Shown: piece after piece, positions 1-11,500 of the stretch
Numbering within the stretch: the stretch's first letter is position 1
Layout of the letters: each line of letters begins with the position of its first letter
DNA from: Marthasterias glacialis
Taxonomy: Eukaryota > Echinodermata > Asteroidea > Forcipulatida > Asteriidae
Length of the DNA stretch: 64,000 nucleotides
Assembly: GCA_911728455.2 (NCBI GenBank)
Contig: OU452239.1
Location: 2,612,300 to 2,676,299, forward strand
Direction: 5' to 3'
Position numbers and translations under genes: made by a program
Notes under the pieces: generated by a model
Databases searched by the model: none
The model's input: the letters and a program-made list of their open reading frames with translations, nothing else
Told to the model about the DNA's origin: nothing

Positions 1-872
1 TGGCGATAGTCATTGCGTCCCACTTGTTTGCAGAGGGGACAAGTTTTCGTGGCTCTGGCAGGCTTGGGGCGAAATGGAGTTTGGCTATGAGGTGTCGTTG
101 AGGGCGTCGTCTGGCGAGGCCACTGTGGTTTGGATGTTGAGGTGCGCATGGACCGTGTACTGTCGGAGGTGTGTAGCTCTTCCAACAATGACTCCAGGGC
201 TTGTGATATTTCTGGCTTAATTGAAGCTAGGGTGCGGGAGCGTAGCTCGGTGCCATAGCGTTGCTTGACGAGGCGGGGGAGGCCACTATGGATAAGTCGA
301 AGCCATGTAAGCACGATGTAGTTTTCAAGTGAAGGAGATAGCTCTTCATCTTCATTGATAACTTGGCCATGGTGGGATATGCCACTGTCCCGACGAAGGA
401 GATTATCCTCGACAAAGGCCGTTAAGCGTTGGTAAAGGTCTTCCGGACGTTCATCAGCATTGAGATGTATGGATGCAAAGTCCAGTATGTGTCCCCCAGT
501 GGACTGGAATCCGAAATGTAGTCGGATCGCTTGCCAAATGTTTGTGATGGATGTGGAATTCTTAACTATAGTGCTTCTGGAGATGACTGGGCAGTAGTTA
601 GCTATTTGGCCTAACATGAGCTCGAGCATGGACATCTTTTGTTGAGCGGTCCGGCGTTTGGCAGCTGGGACCTGGTCATCATCATCAATAAATCCACGGA
701 GGGGAGATGCCTTAGTCTTTTTGTCCCATGTGAAGTTGTCAATGAGAAAGGGGGCAAAGTTTGGGTCAAGCGAGAGAGTATATTGCAGGTTGTGCTTCCA
801 GTTTTCGAAGGAGTTTACTGTCTCATTCTTACTTAGGGACCACTGTTTTGGCGCACGATGTGTGGTGGCCAT
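1..872 (-). CDS. LTR-retrotransposon Gag-like protein, 5' part (cut by window edge)
   Basis: Read on the minus strand from the ATG at 872, the frame stays open for 290 codons and runs off position 1. The product looks like a retrotransposon Gag: an N-terminal helical part with many W and charged residues ([11 protein letters not shown] near residue 15), an acidic run (IDDDDQ near 60), a central capsid-like part ([14 protein letters not shown], then [20 protein letters not shown] near residues 205-230), a basic S/T/P-rich linker (about 245-275), and a zinc knuckle beginning C278-P-L-C281 followed by KQVGRNDYR and the first two bases of a His codon at the edge. The core resembles Gag-type proteins I associate with Ty3/gypsy-like elements of marine invertebrates; the exact clade is not certain. 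Pol should lie left of the window. No stop or frameshift in 872 bases argues for a young insertion. The start was chosen because it is the first ATG after the putative leader. Confidence 0.72.
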   Translation of the reverse strand, partial: MATTHRAPKQWSLSKNETVNSFENWKHNLQYTLSLDPNFAPFLIDNFTWDKKTKASPLRGFIDDDDQVPAAKRRTAQQKMSMLELMLGQIANYCPVISRSTIVKNSTSITNIWQAIRLHFGFQSTGGHILDFASIHLNADERPEDLYQRLTAFVEDNLLRRDSGISHHGQVINEDEELSPSLENYIVLTWLRLIHSGLPRLVKQRYGTELRSRTLASIKPEISQALESLLEELHTSDSTRSMRTSTSKPQWPRQTTPSTTPHSQTPFRPKPARATKTCPLCKQVGRNDYR

Positions 873-1070
873 GTTTGGAGGGTGTAGTAGTCACTCTCGC
901 TACGGGACAAATCAAAGTCAGTGTTATGCACAGCTGTAGTATCAGCTGGTTAGCCGCTCACCTGCTTGTGAAGGATGCAAACGATCGGGAGTCCGGAAAT
1001 GGTACTCAAACTCGACGGTTTCCTGTGACGACCAGTCCTGTTATGAGCTTGAAATTGCGTGGAAATGTTT

Positions 1071-1085
1071 CCGACGCTGCCACCA
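1071..1085 (-). other. Putative retroelement primer-binding site (tRNA-Leu type)
   Basis: On the minus strand this reads TGGTGGCAGCGTCGG, about 200 bases before the gag ATG. The first 11 bases match the complement of the 3' end (…CGCTGCCACCA) known for some animal tRNA-Leu isoacceptors, including the CCA tail. Its place between the putative LTR and gag is where a reverse-transcription primer site is expected. Confidence 0.55.
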
Positions 1086-1101
1086 CGCCAATATAGTAAT
1101 A

Positions 1102-1250
1102 TGTGGGGACTCTCAAATGATTACAAACGGCCAAACACTTGACTTATAACGAGAGGAACAACTTTAATGTGACGACAAAACGTACACGGTGAAAGAAGAT
1201 GACGTAGCCAATGTTTACAATATAACTGGACGCATGAGGGCGCTATAACA
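1102..1250 (-). repeat. Candidate 5' LTR of the gag-bearing element
   Basis: On the minus strand the segment begins TGTTATAGCGCC at 1250 and ends in ACA at 1102, giving TGT…ACA boundaries and about 149 bp. It is followed by 16 bases and then the primer-binding site. The second LTR is outside the window, so the ends cannot be confirmed; the 3' boundary may lie closer to 1086. The 5 bp outside the start (TAACT at 1251) would be the target duplication. Confidence 0.45.
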
Positions 1251-1303
1251 TAACTGGCGCTGAGCTACTTTTTGTGCTTAAGCAGCTCTATGAAATTGGG
1301 TCC

Positions 1304-1453
1304 TGGGGTCGATTTCACAAAGCACTAAGATTCGTCTTAAGATGAGTTGTCAGTATTACCTTAGTGATTTGTGTTGTGACATCACACTTTGCTTAGCAAT
1401 TCAGAGTGATTCGCAGTTAAGATCAATATTAGGTCTTTGTGAAATTGCGCCCT
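1304..1453. mobile_element. Foldback MITE-like element (GATTTCACAAAG ends)
   Basis: The left end GGTCGATTTCACAAAG is mirrored by CTTTGTGAAATTGCGCC at the right, about 150 bp apart, with further imperfect inversion inside (CTTAAGAT on both arms). No ORF. This is the form of a short non-autonomous DNA transposon. Confidence 0.6.
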
Positions 1454-1973
1454 GGAGTTTGATGAGCTTCATGTAGGCTTAGGCCTGGAATAACACAGAG
1501 GCCATCACAGAGGCAATTTCAGGCCTGATGCTTCACGGAGGCAACGTAGGCAATTAACTCCGTTGCCCCCTGGTCATCGCCTTGATGCCCTTGAAATGTA
1601 CCAGCAGTACAAATTTACAACTTCCTCATAGAGGCGCCCTCGATCACCTTGGTGCCCTTGCCCTTTCAAAAACGAAGCAATCAGGCCTACAATGGCCTCT
1701 GTTGCCCTGATTTTGGCCTTGGTGCCCCTTCAAAAGGGTCCCATATCCTTAAAGATTCTTCCCCATGGATGTGCCCCTTTGAGAAATGAAAATGGCCCTG
1801 CCCTCTCCAGATGAAATGCCTGGCCTGTACATTTACTGCACTTTCTTCGTCTGATCTAAATTCAATCCTTAAAAGCCATGATGTTTAAATCTTTGATTTA
1901 CATACACACACGCAAAAGAATTTACATGTTTATTTTATTCACGAGGTTTGGTGGTGCATGATTTTCGCACTGT

Positions 1974-2005
<32 letters not shown>

Positions 2006-2012
2006 GTTTTTT
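1974..2012. repeat. (TTTTG)n microsatellite
   Basis: About five TTTTG units followed by a T run. Confidence 0.85.
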
Positions 2013-2450
2013 TTAGTGGAGAATACCAAAGACAGCAGTTGACCAAAGGTATTGAAGTACCCCCTCTATTGGTGTTAAGTGGTACAGGTTGATCAGTAAA
2101 CTCTACAACGGGATCACGGTTACACGAACAATCCACTTGTATTAAAATCAATATAAATCTCAAGGATGAATATATCCTATTGATGACGAGAGCACACTTT
2201 GGTCGAAAACCCACTTGTCGTAAAAAGAGATGATACGACTGTAATAATCCTTTATGCAAAAATTACGTGTAAACCAAACCAGCATCTTTTACAAAGCACT
2301 TTATACAGGCAACATATTATGATTTGCCATGTAGGCCTACTGCTGACCGTACATGTATTTACTTTCTATCAATATGTGTTTTTTGTTGTACAAATGGAAA
2401 CAAAACAAACAAACGAACAAAACAATGCATGTACTGTACAAGTGGCAATT

Positions 2451-2846
2451 CGTCGTGTGCCGGGAACATAAAGTAGTTCGTCCCAGTAACAAAAGGACGT
2501 ATAAAGCGACAAAATGGCTCCTGCCATGAAAAGTATGTCATTTTTGTTTGTTTGTTTGTTTGTTTGTTTGTTATTTTGTTTGTTTGTTTGTTTGTTTGTT
2601 TGTTTGTTTGTTTGTTTGTTTGTTTTTTGTTTGTTTTTTGTTTGTTTGTTTTTTGCTAGAATTACCCTGAAGACATGTTCCCTATTCCCCATGCAGAATT
2701 TAACCTTTCTAGAATGACTTTTGCATGGCAACAAATTTACCAAACTTTCCCGCTCTTAATTCTTGAAACACACATTTAAACATAAATTGCTTACGCCATT
2801 TTACCTGGAACTTTCCCTTGCGTCCTTTTGCCGAGCACACGACGAA
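2451..2846. mobile_element. Family C foldback element, copy 1, with internal GTTT expansion
   Basis: Ends are inverted: CGTCGTGTGCCGGGAAC at the left and GCCGAGCACACGACG at the right. The middle (TTTGCTAGAATT, then GACATGTTCCC and GCAGAATTTAAC) recurs at 31083-31399 and, inverted, at 63217-63528. A GTTT microsatellite of about 110 bp (2544-2654) has expanded inside it. Confidence 0.7.
2544..2654. repeat. (GTTT)n microsatellite
   Basis: About 25 mostly perfect TTTG units with a few interruptions. It generates false lysine/asparagine-rich and phenylalanine/cysteine-rich reading frames on the two strands. Confidence 0.92.
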
Positions 2847-4381
2847 TTTTGACCAGTTACTCATGACATTACGTTTACGAAAGCGCCTCAGAGCCTGGAC
2901 TTCCTGTAGACACAAAACGTGTGCACAGTTTATCTTGGAAGAAACCCAAATCCAACGAATGTATCGAGATAGCAACACGCGATTTTTACCATCTACTTCC
3001 TTCATACGATGAAAGGGCCATATCTATTTAAAAAGAAATTGTATTTTTAGCAATGAATTTATGTTGACTTTAGGGTCATGTCAGACAGGGCAATTTTTAC
3101 CTGCAACTTGTAGGCAACCAACTGCACTGCATGCCTAAGAAACATTTTGGTTGCATAGGAGTTATTTTTCTGACTGTCTTACAATCCTCAAGAAAATTAG
3201 ATGAACATTCAAAATGTGAATGCCTTTTCTGCTTGGAGATTGACTGGAACTGGTTGCCTGTAAATTGCCTCGCGTGACATCTCCGAACAGCCGCTTGTTC
3301 ACCACCGCAGTTATGGCCGCCGCACGCGCGCGTCGACGCACACGCACTGTAAACCCTCCATGCTGATTGGTACATGTGCGCGCTGACGCGCTATTGACGC
3401 GCTAAAATGTAGTCTGGCCTGCTATGCCCTGTATCGGAATGCACACGGTCACTCCAACGGTTAGCATGACTTATACTGTCGGGCAGAATTTTATCTTGAT
3501 CGGAACCTTGGGTATCGTTGACCCTGCGTTGACCTCATCCAGCCACCGCCTTAGAGGTCAAACGGTGATGAAACAGTAGGCTCCTAATTGACCGTACGTG
3601 TGGTTATTTCCTTGGAGAGGCCTGGGGCGGGGTCCAGGCTCGAAAGTGATGTGACGGGATCGTTGCCGTGCGCGAATTGATGGCTTCGGCATTGGCTATG
3701 GCCGGATTCCCTTTACGGGCGCCCAACGGCCATATAGACGCAGCCAAAGTCGTTTGATTCAGACACGGCCTAAGATCGGGATTAAGAAATAATAGAACGC
3801 CACCAAGAGTTTGTCACGAAAGGTTACTTTTCAAAGGTTGTCATCGTATTGCGAGAACACCTGTACAACGCTAAGCTTCGTGTTTAAGGGTGACCTCGAT
3901 CTTGCAAGGTTTTAAAGGTCTATTTTGATTAACGCAAACTACTGTGTGAGCTTGGCAGAATGTTTACAATTCCATGGCGCACTCTGGTGAAAAATGCACA
4001 CCTGCAGCTCGTGGGAAACTTTTATTGACGCGCACTGTATTGTGAAATTGACCTTTACGGCGCAGAGAGTCTAGTTTTTTTCAGAACTCGAGTCAATTAT
4101 ACAACCAAACTAGAAAGAACAACACAGTCTGGCTCTTTTTGAGGAGGAACCGACATTGATTTATTGTTGTCGTATACAGGAAACAAGACAGAGGTGTGGC
4201 AGTAGATAGGTCCCCTCGAAATGAAGAGTGTGGGGTCTTGACCCACCCTTCCTCGACCCGCCTGTTGCGCAAAATGGCATCAACAACTTTTCTGATCACA
4301 CTATGGTTGAACTATAATGTATGCGCACTAAATTAGTACAATACAAATCATGTTCAAGACCAAATTCCACAGATCTGCTTA

Positions 4382-4759
4382 AAAAGGTATAATGCAGGAT
4401 TGATATCTATCCAAATTATTTTTTATTAGAATCAGTCTGAAAGCTTACTGATTATATGAAGTTCATTATACCAGTACCAATCTTCCTCTTAAACATTTAC
4501 GTCGGATACACTGTCAAAGTCGATAAGATAGAAATTGAAGACCCCGATTTTGAATTCGGTAATCGAAATTAAGGAAAATGATTGTTGTTAACATGCTGGA
4601 AAAGTGTGCACGGTTTTTCACTATTTCCTCCTGACTCGGACGACGGATTGAGCCCAAATAACCACATGTTTGTTTTTTCATGTATGTTATATTGAATCAC
4701 ACAAATTAAGAACACTTTTCTTGACTGCACTATCTTTTTTACCAATGTATTTTACCTAT
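4382..4759 (+). mobile_element. Family B MITE-like element, copy 1
   Basis: Begins AAAGGTATAATGCAGGATTG and ends ACCAATGTATTTTACCTA, the inverse of the start, as in other B copies. Internal landmarks shared with them: CAGTCTGAAAGCTTACTG, CCCCGATTTTGAATTCGG and GACTCGGACGACGGATTGAG. Confidence 0.75.
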
Positions 4760-4897
4760 AAGCACATTTAGCACAAACAGTTTTGCTTACATGAATAAGG
4801 TTTACCACCCAAAAAAGCATTTGACACATACCGCGCCGTTGACTGGTTTCCTGCTTAGTATTGCTTAGCAGAATATGTTCAAGCTAATGTTCTGCTT

Positions 4898-5239
4898 AAA
4901 GCCTCAGCTCAACACTGGTAACTGGTAATGCTTCCATTCTTTGCACAAATCAAGATATTTGTAATTAAACCAACCTGTGAAAATGTCAGCTCATTTCGTT
5001 GTTTCATTTGCGAGAAAACAGTACAAGTTTACGCATTTCTATAATAATATGCAGAGTTTTCGTCTCACTGAGACGAAAACTAATTTTGGATCGGATTTAT
5101 TAATTTTATAAACGATGACACTTCAGGCAGAAATATTCTAGGAAAGTTTTCTACCATCAATATCTTTATACCATGTAAGGTTTATGTAAATCTGTGAACA
5201 TTTATGTTTTTCTTCTTACCATGTTGAGCTGGGGCTTTA
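4898..5239 (+). mobile_element. Family A MITE, copy 1
   Basis: Terminal inverted repeats AAAGCCTCAGCTCAACACTGG and (right) GTTGAGCTGGGGCTTTA. Inside are the family landmarks TGTGAAAATGTCAGCTCATTT and a short perfect hairpin around TCTCACTGAGACG. No coding capacity. Confidence 0.85.
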
Positions 5240-6052
5240 GGCAGCTTTATGAAATCGGGCCAGTGCAGCATGAAGGATGGTCATAGACTTGCAAATTAAG
5301 CATCAGCATTGAACATGAATGTGCGAGATTAGAAAAACGCAAAGTACGTCTTAGGTCATGCTCCATTTTCTTGAAAGCATGGCCACCCGTGCGTACTGTT
5401 CTCACACCATAGACACTTGATTTGAAGCCAGTATAGTGTTATCAGAATGTTTGTTTTCGTCCGGTTTCAACAACTTTTATGCACCCATTATGCGTGCCCC
5501 AAAAACACATGCACGAGTAAATCTAGACCGAGATGTAACACATACTACCGCCATCTTGGGCATGTTTCCTGTCTGCATGTAGAAGCGTTGATTACTGAAT
5601 CTCGATAAACAAAACAAAGCAACCAGACTGATTTTCCCTCTTCTCTCCTTCAACCTCTATTTCGATATATTGATGATTGCAGTGGCGTAGCTATATGGTT
5701 AGTGCGGCGTCCGGGCGCAAGGTTTGAGGATGGCACCTTCAGTCACTTTGTCTTCGAAAAAATTAGCGTTGTTTTGACATAACCATCATTTTTAGCCTTT
5801 GAAAAAGACTCTGCTATGGTCGAAATGTGAGGCCATTAACATTTTGGGGGCATATAACCATAAGTTTAGATATAAGTCACAATTTCGAGGGGCACTCTTT
5901 TCTAGGTAGGCCTACTATCCTTGTAAAAGAAAACAATGGAAACATAAACCCAAACTAAATTTGTTGAGTTGACACCCATAATATAAGGCGGTGCCCGGGG
6001 CACGTTTCCCACCCCTTTACCTCTTTAGTTTGCCTTGCCACTATATAGCTAC

Positions 6053-6611
6053 CAGTGGCGTAAATTTGTTGTGAAAACTGGGAGGGGGGAGATGGTAATG
6101 GGAAAAATAGGAATAATGCTGAGATCACCAGCAATGGGGGCATTGGGAATCTGGTTACATGTAAATTCCCAGCAGATGTTCGGTTGCATTGTGGATGCCA
6201 TCTAATGTTGTTAATGTTACGTAGTTTATTAAAAAAAATTGCAGACAATATTTGGCTTTTCTACATAGTACGTTGTACATTCATTCGGCCTTGTCAAGTA
6301 ACCGATACCAACTTCAATTTGTCACAGCGATGCTGTTTAGTGGGTGCTAAGTTCCGTAAAACGTTCGTGTAAATTATGACCATCTACTCACTGGTTGCAC
6401 GTACAGGTGGGCGTGTAAGACGTGGGTGTTGTCTTGATAGGGATTTGTAGAAATGTTTTATTCATTTACTAAACTATCGGGTGCTTTTTCAGTGAAAACC
6501 ACACTGGGTTTTTTTTCAAGGACCAAAAATCTGTGGGGATGATCCTATGGATCATCCTCCCCTGGACAAAAAGTGGGGGATATATCCCCCACCCCTGGTA
6601 TTTACGCTCAT
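6053..6611 (+). mobile_element. Family I 555-bp element, direct copy
   Basis: Starts CAGTGGCGTAAATTTGTTG and ends GGTATTTACGCTCATG. An inverted copy at 12598-13149 matches it over almost the whole length by eye (well above 85%), including CTAATGTTGTTAATGTTACG. No long ORF, so probably a non-autonomous DNA transposon. Confidence 0.8.
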
Positions 6612-7509
6612 GAAAGCTACACGAGTCGAGCGGTAAAGGCTAAAAATGGCTCTACATGAGCCTTGTCTTCAGTAAAACGTGGAAGAAGAAATCGCCTTCC
6701 TCAATAAGTAAAGTCTTTCGTGATTATTTAACACATCGGTGAATAAATTTAGAAAGATTAAAAACCAAGCCCCCAAAACGAAGGGTCTTTCACCAACGGA
6801 GAAAGTGCCCTTTCTTTATTGCATAATCATGATGAACATGCTTTGCCGTCCTTATAATGCTTCCAAATGTAAAATGCCTGAGTGAATTTTCATTCAAATT
6901 CCTCATTTGAACAGTTCACAATAGAACGTAGCTGACATGATAAAAGACTTCTTTTTAGGCACAGTGTGATTTTGTTTATGGCCACAACCATTGATAAACT
7001 CGTTATTGGTACGAGTATGGTGAATATACTCAGGTACTAATTACCTCACCAACGCTTACGGTCATGTCACAGTGTGATAATATTTTGGTAGCTTCGGCTT
7101 TCGAGCACAGGCGTAGGAGCCGGGGCAGGGGAGATCGTTGCCCCTTCCCAATTCGGGTAAAACAGTGGGGGGGGGGAGGGGAATACGGGCACAGCAAGGA
7201 ACAAACAAACAAATAAAAACACCTTTTTAATACAAATTGGCACTCGTGTCTTTATCCGTCCCGGCCCAATACGCCTATGCTTTTAGAATATAGCAAAGCT
7301 TTGACTTTCGGAAGAGAATAATTGTTATGTGTAACTGATGTGAAATTATTAAGAAAAAAGATCCCACGTAATTTTTTAAAGCAGACTCTCAGTGGTGGTC
7401 TTATGACTCTTAATTGATACGGGTTTTCTAACACAAAAGGAAAAAAAAAAAAAAAAAAAACAATGAAGAAAAAAAGAAGAGATGTAAACAATTGTTTCTA
7501 GTTCAATCT

Positions 7510-7836
7510 AGGGCTGAATTAGACGCTCTCAAATGAAATTAAAAATCAAATTAAAATAAAAATGAAACCAGTAGAAGAAGAACAAGAAGAAAAACAAATA
7601 GAATTAGCAATTTATTTTACAATTTTTTTTAATAGCCAAGACTTCATACATTCTTCTTATATTGCAATCGAGAGCTGAAATAGACGCTCTCAAATGAAAT
7701 GAAAAACAAAATAAAATTAAAAAATGAAACCAGTAGAAGAAGAACAAGAAGAAAAACAAATAGAATTAGCAATTTATTTTACAATTTTTTTTTTTTTTTT
7801 AAATAACCAAGACTTCATACATTCTTCCTATATTTC
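7510..7836. repeat. Tandem duplication, period 161 bp (2 copies)
   Basis: AGACGCTCTCAAATGAAAT at 7521 recurs at 7682. The copies share AGTAGAAGAAGAACAAGAAG and CAAGACTTCATACATTCTTC and differ mainly in A and T run lengths. Non-coding. Confidence 0.88.
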
Positions 7837-8338
7837 ATCAGTCATGTGGTATTTTATTACCCCCAATTGCTTGCCACTAGTCAGAAATCACTAGATACTA
7901 TACACCAAGGATTCGTGGCGACATGTAACTCATTATGGAATCTCTTTGCGCAATTCTATTTTTTTAACGACAGCTATTTTAATTTTTATTATTTTCTCCC
8001 GCACCAATTTGAGAAACTAAAATTTGCCGATGACGTTGGATTAACTGCGATATAGGGGCACTGGCCTGTGTCTAACTGTATTCCAACAGCCAGTGTAACA
8101 CAGCGGCTACGTGCAAACCACAAGGTAACATAGCATTACATGTAAATTCACCCAGCACACTATGCCATTGTATACGTGTGTAGTATGCCTGCCTGCTGTG
8201 GAATGGATGGTGACACAATGCAACCAGAAAATCACAAACAAAACCTGGCTGATCTGTGGGCTGAAGTGATCTAAAAAAGGAAGAAGGGGTTTGGGGGCAA
8301 AAAGTAGCAGACCGAAAGAGGGGCCCCAGCATTGCAAC

Positions 8339-8516
8339 ATGGCGACTGTGAACCCAATAAGTCAAGAAGAGCGTTTCCTGACAGCGGTTCGTGACGGAGA
8401 TGTTAGCTATGTGGAACAAGTTTTGGAGAAGAAATACGAGACTGGATTGGATATAAATCGAAGCGACCGGAACGGGAAATCAGCGCTGACTCTCGCTGTA
8501 TTACAAGGAAATTTAC
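8339..8516 (+). CDS. TRPC-like: TRPC exon 1 (residues 1-59): start and first ankyrin segment
   Basis: ATG at 8339 sits in a good start context (A at -3, G at +4); the frame extends upstream to 8291 without another ATG, but that position is TTG. The peptide begins [20 protein letters not shown], matching the E-x-x-FL-x-AV-x-x-GD pattern that opens TRPC N-termini, and ends [12 protein letters not shown], an ankyrin-type helix. The donor is C|GTGAGT at 8517, leaving one base of codon 60. Whether a 5' non-coding exon exists cannot be seen. Confidence 0.85.
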
Positions 8517-11500
8517 GTGAGTACAAATTTAGTGTGAGCATTAAAACGTTTGTTAAAGAAAACTGCAGTTAGAGATTCGAGCAAATTCGACGTCGGTGCG
8601 TTCAAGGCCGATGAAGCAGACGAACTACTTAAAATCACAAAAGTTGAAAAAGATACCGAACCAGACTCTTTTTACATGAGTGGAGTAAAACACCCATAGG
8701 GTGACCAGAAATAGTATGATGTTAAACCAAGTTATATGGTTATTTTTGGGGGTCACATTTAGTTAAAAATGGGACCGTCAGCTTTCCCAAAACATGTATG
8801 TAAGGAGATATATTGATGAAGTTTAGTACAGTGGATCTGGAATGTATCTGCCACCACGACACTCTCAAAACAGCGTTGCTACTTCACCAGTATTCGACAT
8901 GGAAAAGTCTATTTATTAAAAAACAAGAACAAAAACAAAAACACACACACAAAACAAAAAACAAACAAACAAAAACAAAACATCGAAAGCCTAAGACAGT
9001 TGTCGATTTAAGAGCTCGCCATAAACATCTGTAACATCAATTCCCGTGCATATTTAATAACATGAAGTATGTATGTACGTGTTTGTATACCATATACATG
9101 TACAATCTAATGCAATTGCATGGATTACATTGAGTTCCTCTGGGCGGGGGGGGGGGCGGGGCTTGTGTGACGTAATTTTTGGGGTTGGGCCAGTAGTGTT
9201 TGGGTTGGGAATTATTTTGAAAGTCATTGAAATGAATCTCAATTAGAACAATACCCAGTGATGATATTACTTTATAAATTCATCAGTGTGTTATGTTGCA
9301 CACGTACACATCTCATCATAAGGGACAGGGTGGGCGCTGGGTGGGGCGTGGGTGGGGTCGCCTATTATTGGACACCCCATGTGTATGCACTCAAACTTGG
9401 CACCATCAATTAAGATGCTGGATTGGTAAAACTGACAGTACAGTGGTCGAAATTTGTTTGATTTCACACATACATGAAAACACAAACCTGTAAAAGTTTG
9501 GGCTCAATCCGTTGTCCGAGTCAGGAGAAAATAGTGAGAAACTGTGGAGTTTTTAAGCATGTAAACACATTGTCCTGAATTTCGGTTGTTTCAATCGAAA
9601 TTAAAATCGGGGTCTTCAAATTCTAGTCTCTCGACTTTGACAGAATTTCAGACAGAAATATTTCTATGGAAGATTAGTACTGGTATGAACTTCGGAAACA
9701 GTAAGCTTTCAGCTAGACTGACAAAATACAAAACAATTTCGATGAATACCAATCCTGCATTGTACCTTCAAACTACCGCTTATCATTTGGTGGATTTTGT
9801 CGTGTAATACCATTTTTTTTGCTGAAGTACTGAATCAACCAGAATCAATCACTAACATTTGGAGTATTTTGACTGGTTTGGTACAGTAGGCTTCCAATTC
9901 AACCAACTCTACAGAAACCAGCCAGTGGTTTTAGATTGCTGAAAGACCAACTCAATCAAAATCAACCAATGTTTCAATGTGGTAGTGTACTGAATCAATC
10001 GGAATCAAGCATATTCAGCCGATTGATTTTGATGGACTTGGGACAGTTAGGGTTTTAAGCTAAGCAAAAAAAGAAAAAAGCGGGGGGGGGGGGCAGAACA
10101 AAAACAGCTGTAATCCAGTAATTACGCCAACATTATTTTGTGACGTTCTGCAGCTCCGTGTTTCCACGGGACATGTTTCATATATTTTTTTTGAGAAAGA
10201 ACTTACTAATTCAATGTTCCAAATTTCATGCAACTGTTAAACTAAAAATATGCTATCGGATCCCGATATTTTCTCACGTCTATCAGCCATGCGCAAACAA
10301 TTTAACGTTACATGTGTTTTTTGTCCATTGTCCGTGGCATACGCAAACGTTGTTGTATGGTTCTCGTTTTGAAACAGCATGAGCTGTGAACAACAATAGC
10401 AATCACCGCAAACAACACCAACTTTACCGTTTAGAAGTCAGTTTGAGTTAACTGAGTAGAAAATCCATGCAAACCGAATAGAAAACACAGCAGCAGCAGC
10501 AGCAAACAACAACAGCAGCAACAAAAACAACAACAACAACAAAAACAACAACAACCACTATAACAAAAAGATTCCACTAAATCGAATCATACAAGAAATT
10601 GTTATGTATATTTTGTCAATATACCAATCGCTAAGAGAAAACTAATTTATCGAAAATCCATGCAAACTGAACAGAAAACACAGCAGCAGCAGTAAACAAC
10701 AACAACAACAACAACAACACTAACCACTAACAAAAAGATTCCACTAAATCGAATCGTACAAGAAATTGTTATGTATATTTTGTCAATATACCAATCACTA
10801 AGAGAAAATTAATTTATCGAAAATCCATGCAAACTGAACAGAAAACACAGTAGCAGCAGCAAACAACAACAACAACAACAACAAACCAAAACAACACTAA
10901 CCACTAACAAAAAGATTCCACTAAATCGAATCATACAAGAAATTGTTATGTATAGTGTGTCAATGTACCAATCGCTATAAAGGGAAAATTAATTGATCGA
11001 AAATCCATGCAAACTGTACAGAAAACGCAGCAGCAGCAAACAACAACAGCAACACTAACCAACAACAAAAAGATTCCACTAAATCGAATCATACAAGAAA
11101 TGATTATGTATAGTTTGTTTATGTATCAATCGCTAAGAGAAAAAACAAACAAAAACAAAAGAAAAACACTTTTTTAAACACTGCCCATAACATTTTAATC
11201 CAGGCCAAAAACAAACCAGCGGGTACGATGCACTTTGCAAAGGCTAATTCGGTTCAAGCAATGCTTTTTTAAATTTTTTATTTATTTATTTATTTTGTTG
11301 CTTAGTTCATATTCCGACCATTGCATGCTCTGCATATTCACAGAGACACGCCATCTGTATGGACATGATATCAGAATACTGGTGTTTACGTCTTCGGGGT
11401 ACAACATGACACAAAGAACTGGTATACCTTTACGTTCGTCGTCCACTTAACTGCTTAAATGTGGCCTTCCAAGGCCAACTAAAATGACCAAGTTGAGCAG

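Larger units (their letters stand above)
1454..8338. other. Upstream stretch of the TRPC gene: repeats, no recognised gene
   Basis: No coding exon was recognised between the gag element and exon 1. Contents: a degraded repeat with AGGC-rich words (about 1480-1830), TTTTG and GTTT microsatellites, element C1 (2451-2846), a CpG-rich patch near 3290-3420 with several ACGCGC words, element B1, element A1, the 555-bp element I1, G- and A-runs (7157-7180, 7440-7460) and a 161-bp duplication. Promoter elements for the channel gene must lie near 8.0-8.3 kb or in an unseen 5' exon; I see no clear TATA box. Confidence 0.5.

Noticed and set aside
4079..4300. Possible solo LTR on the minus strand (TGTGATCAG start, AATAAA inside)
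   Set aside because: No matching CA end, no target duplication and no second copy in the window.
8291..8338. Upstream extension of TRPC exon 1
   Set aside because: The upstream frame begins at TTG, not ATG; the ATG at 8339 has a good context and matches TRPC start patterns.
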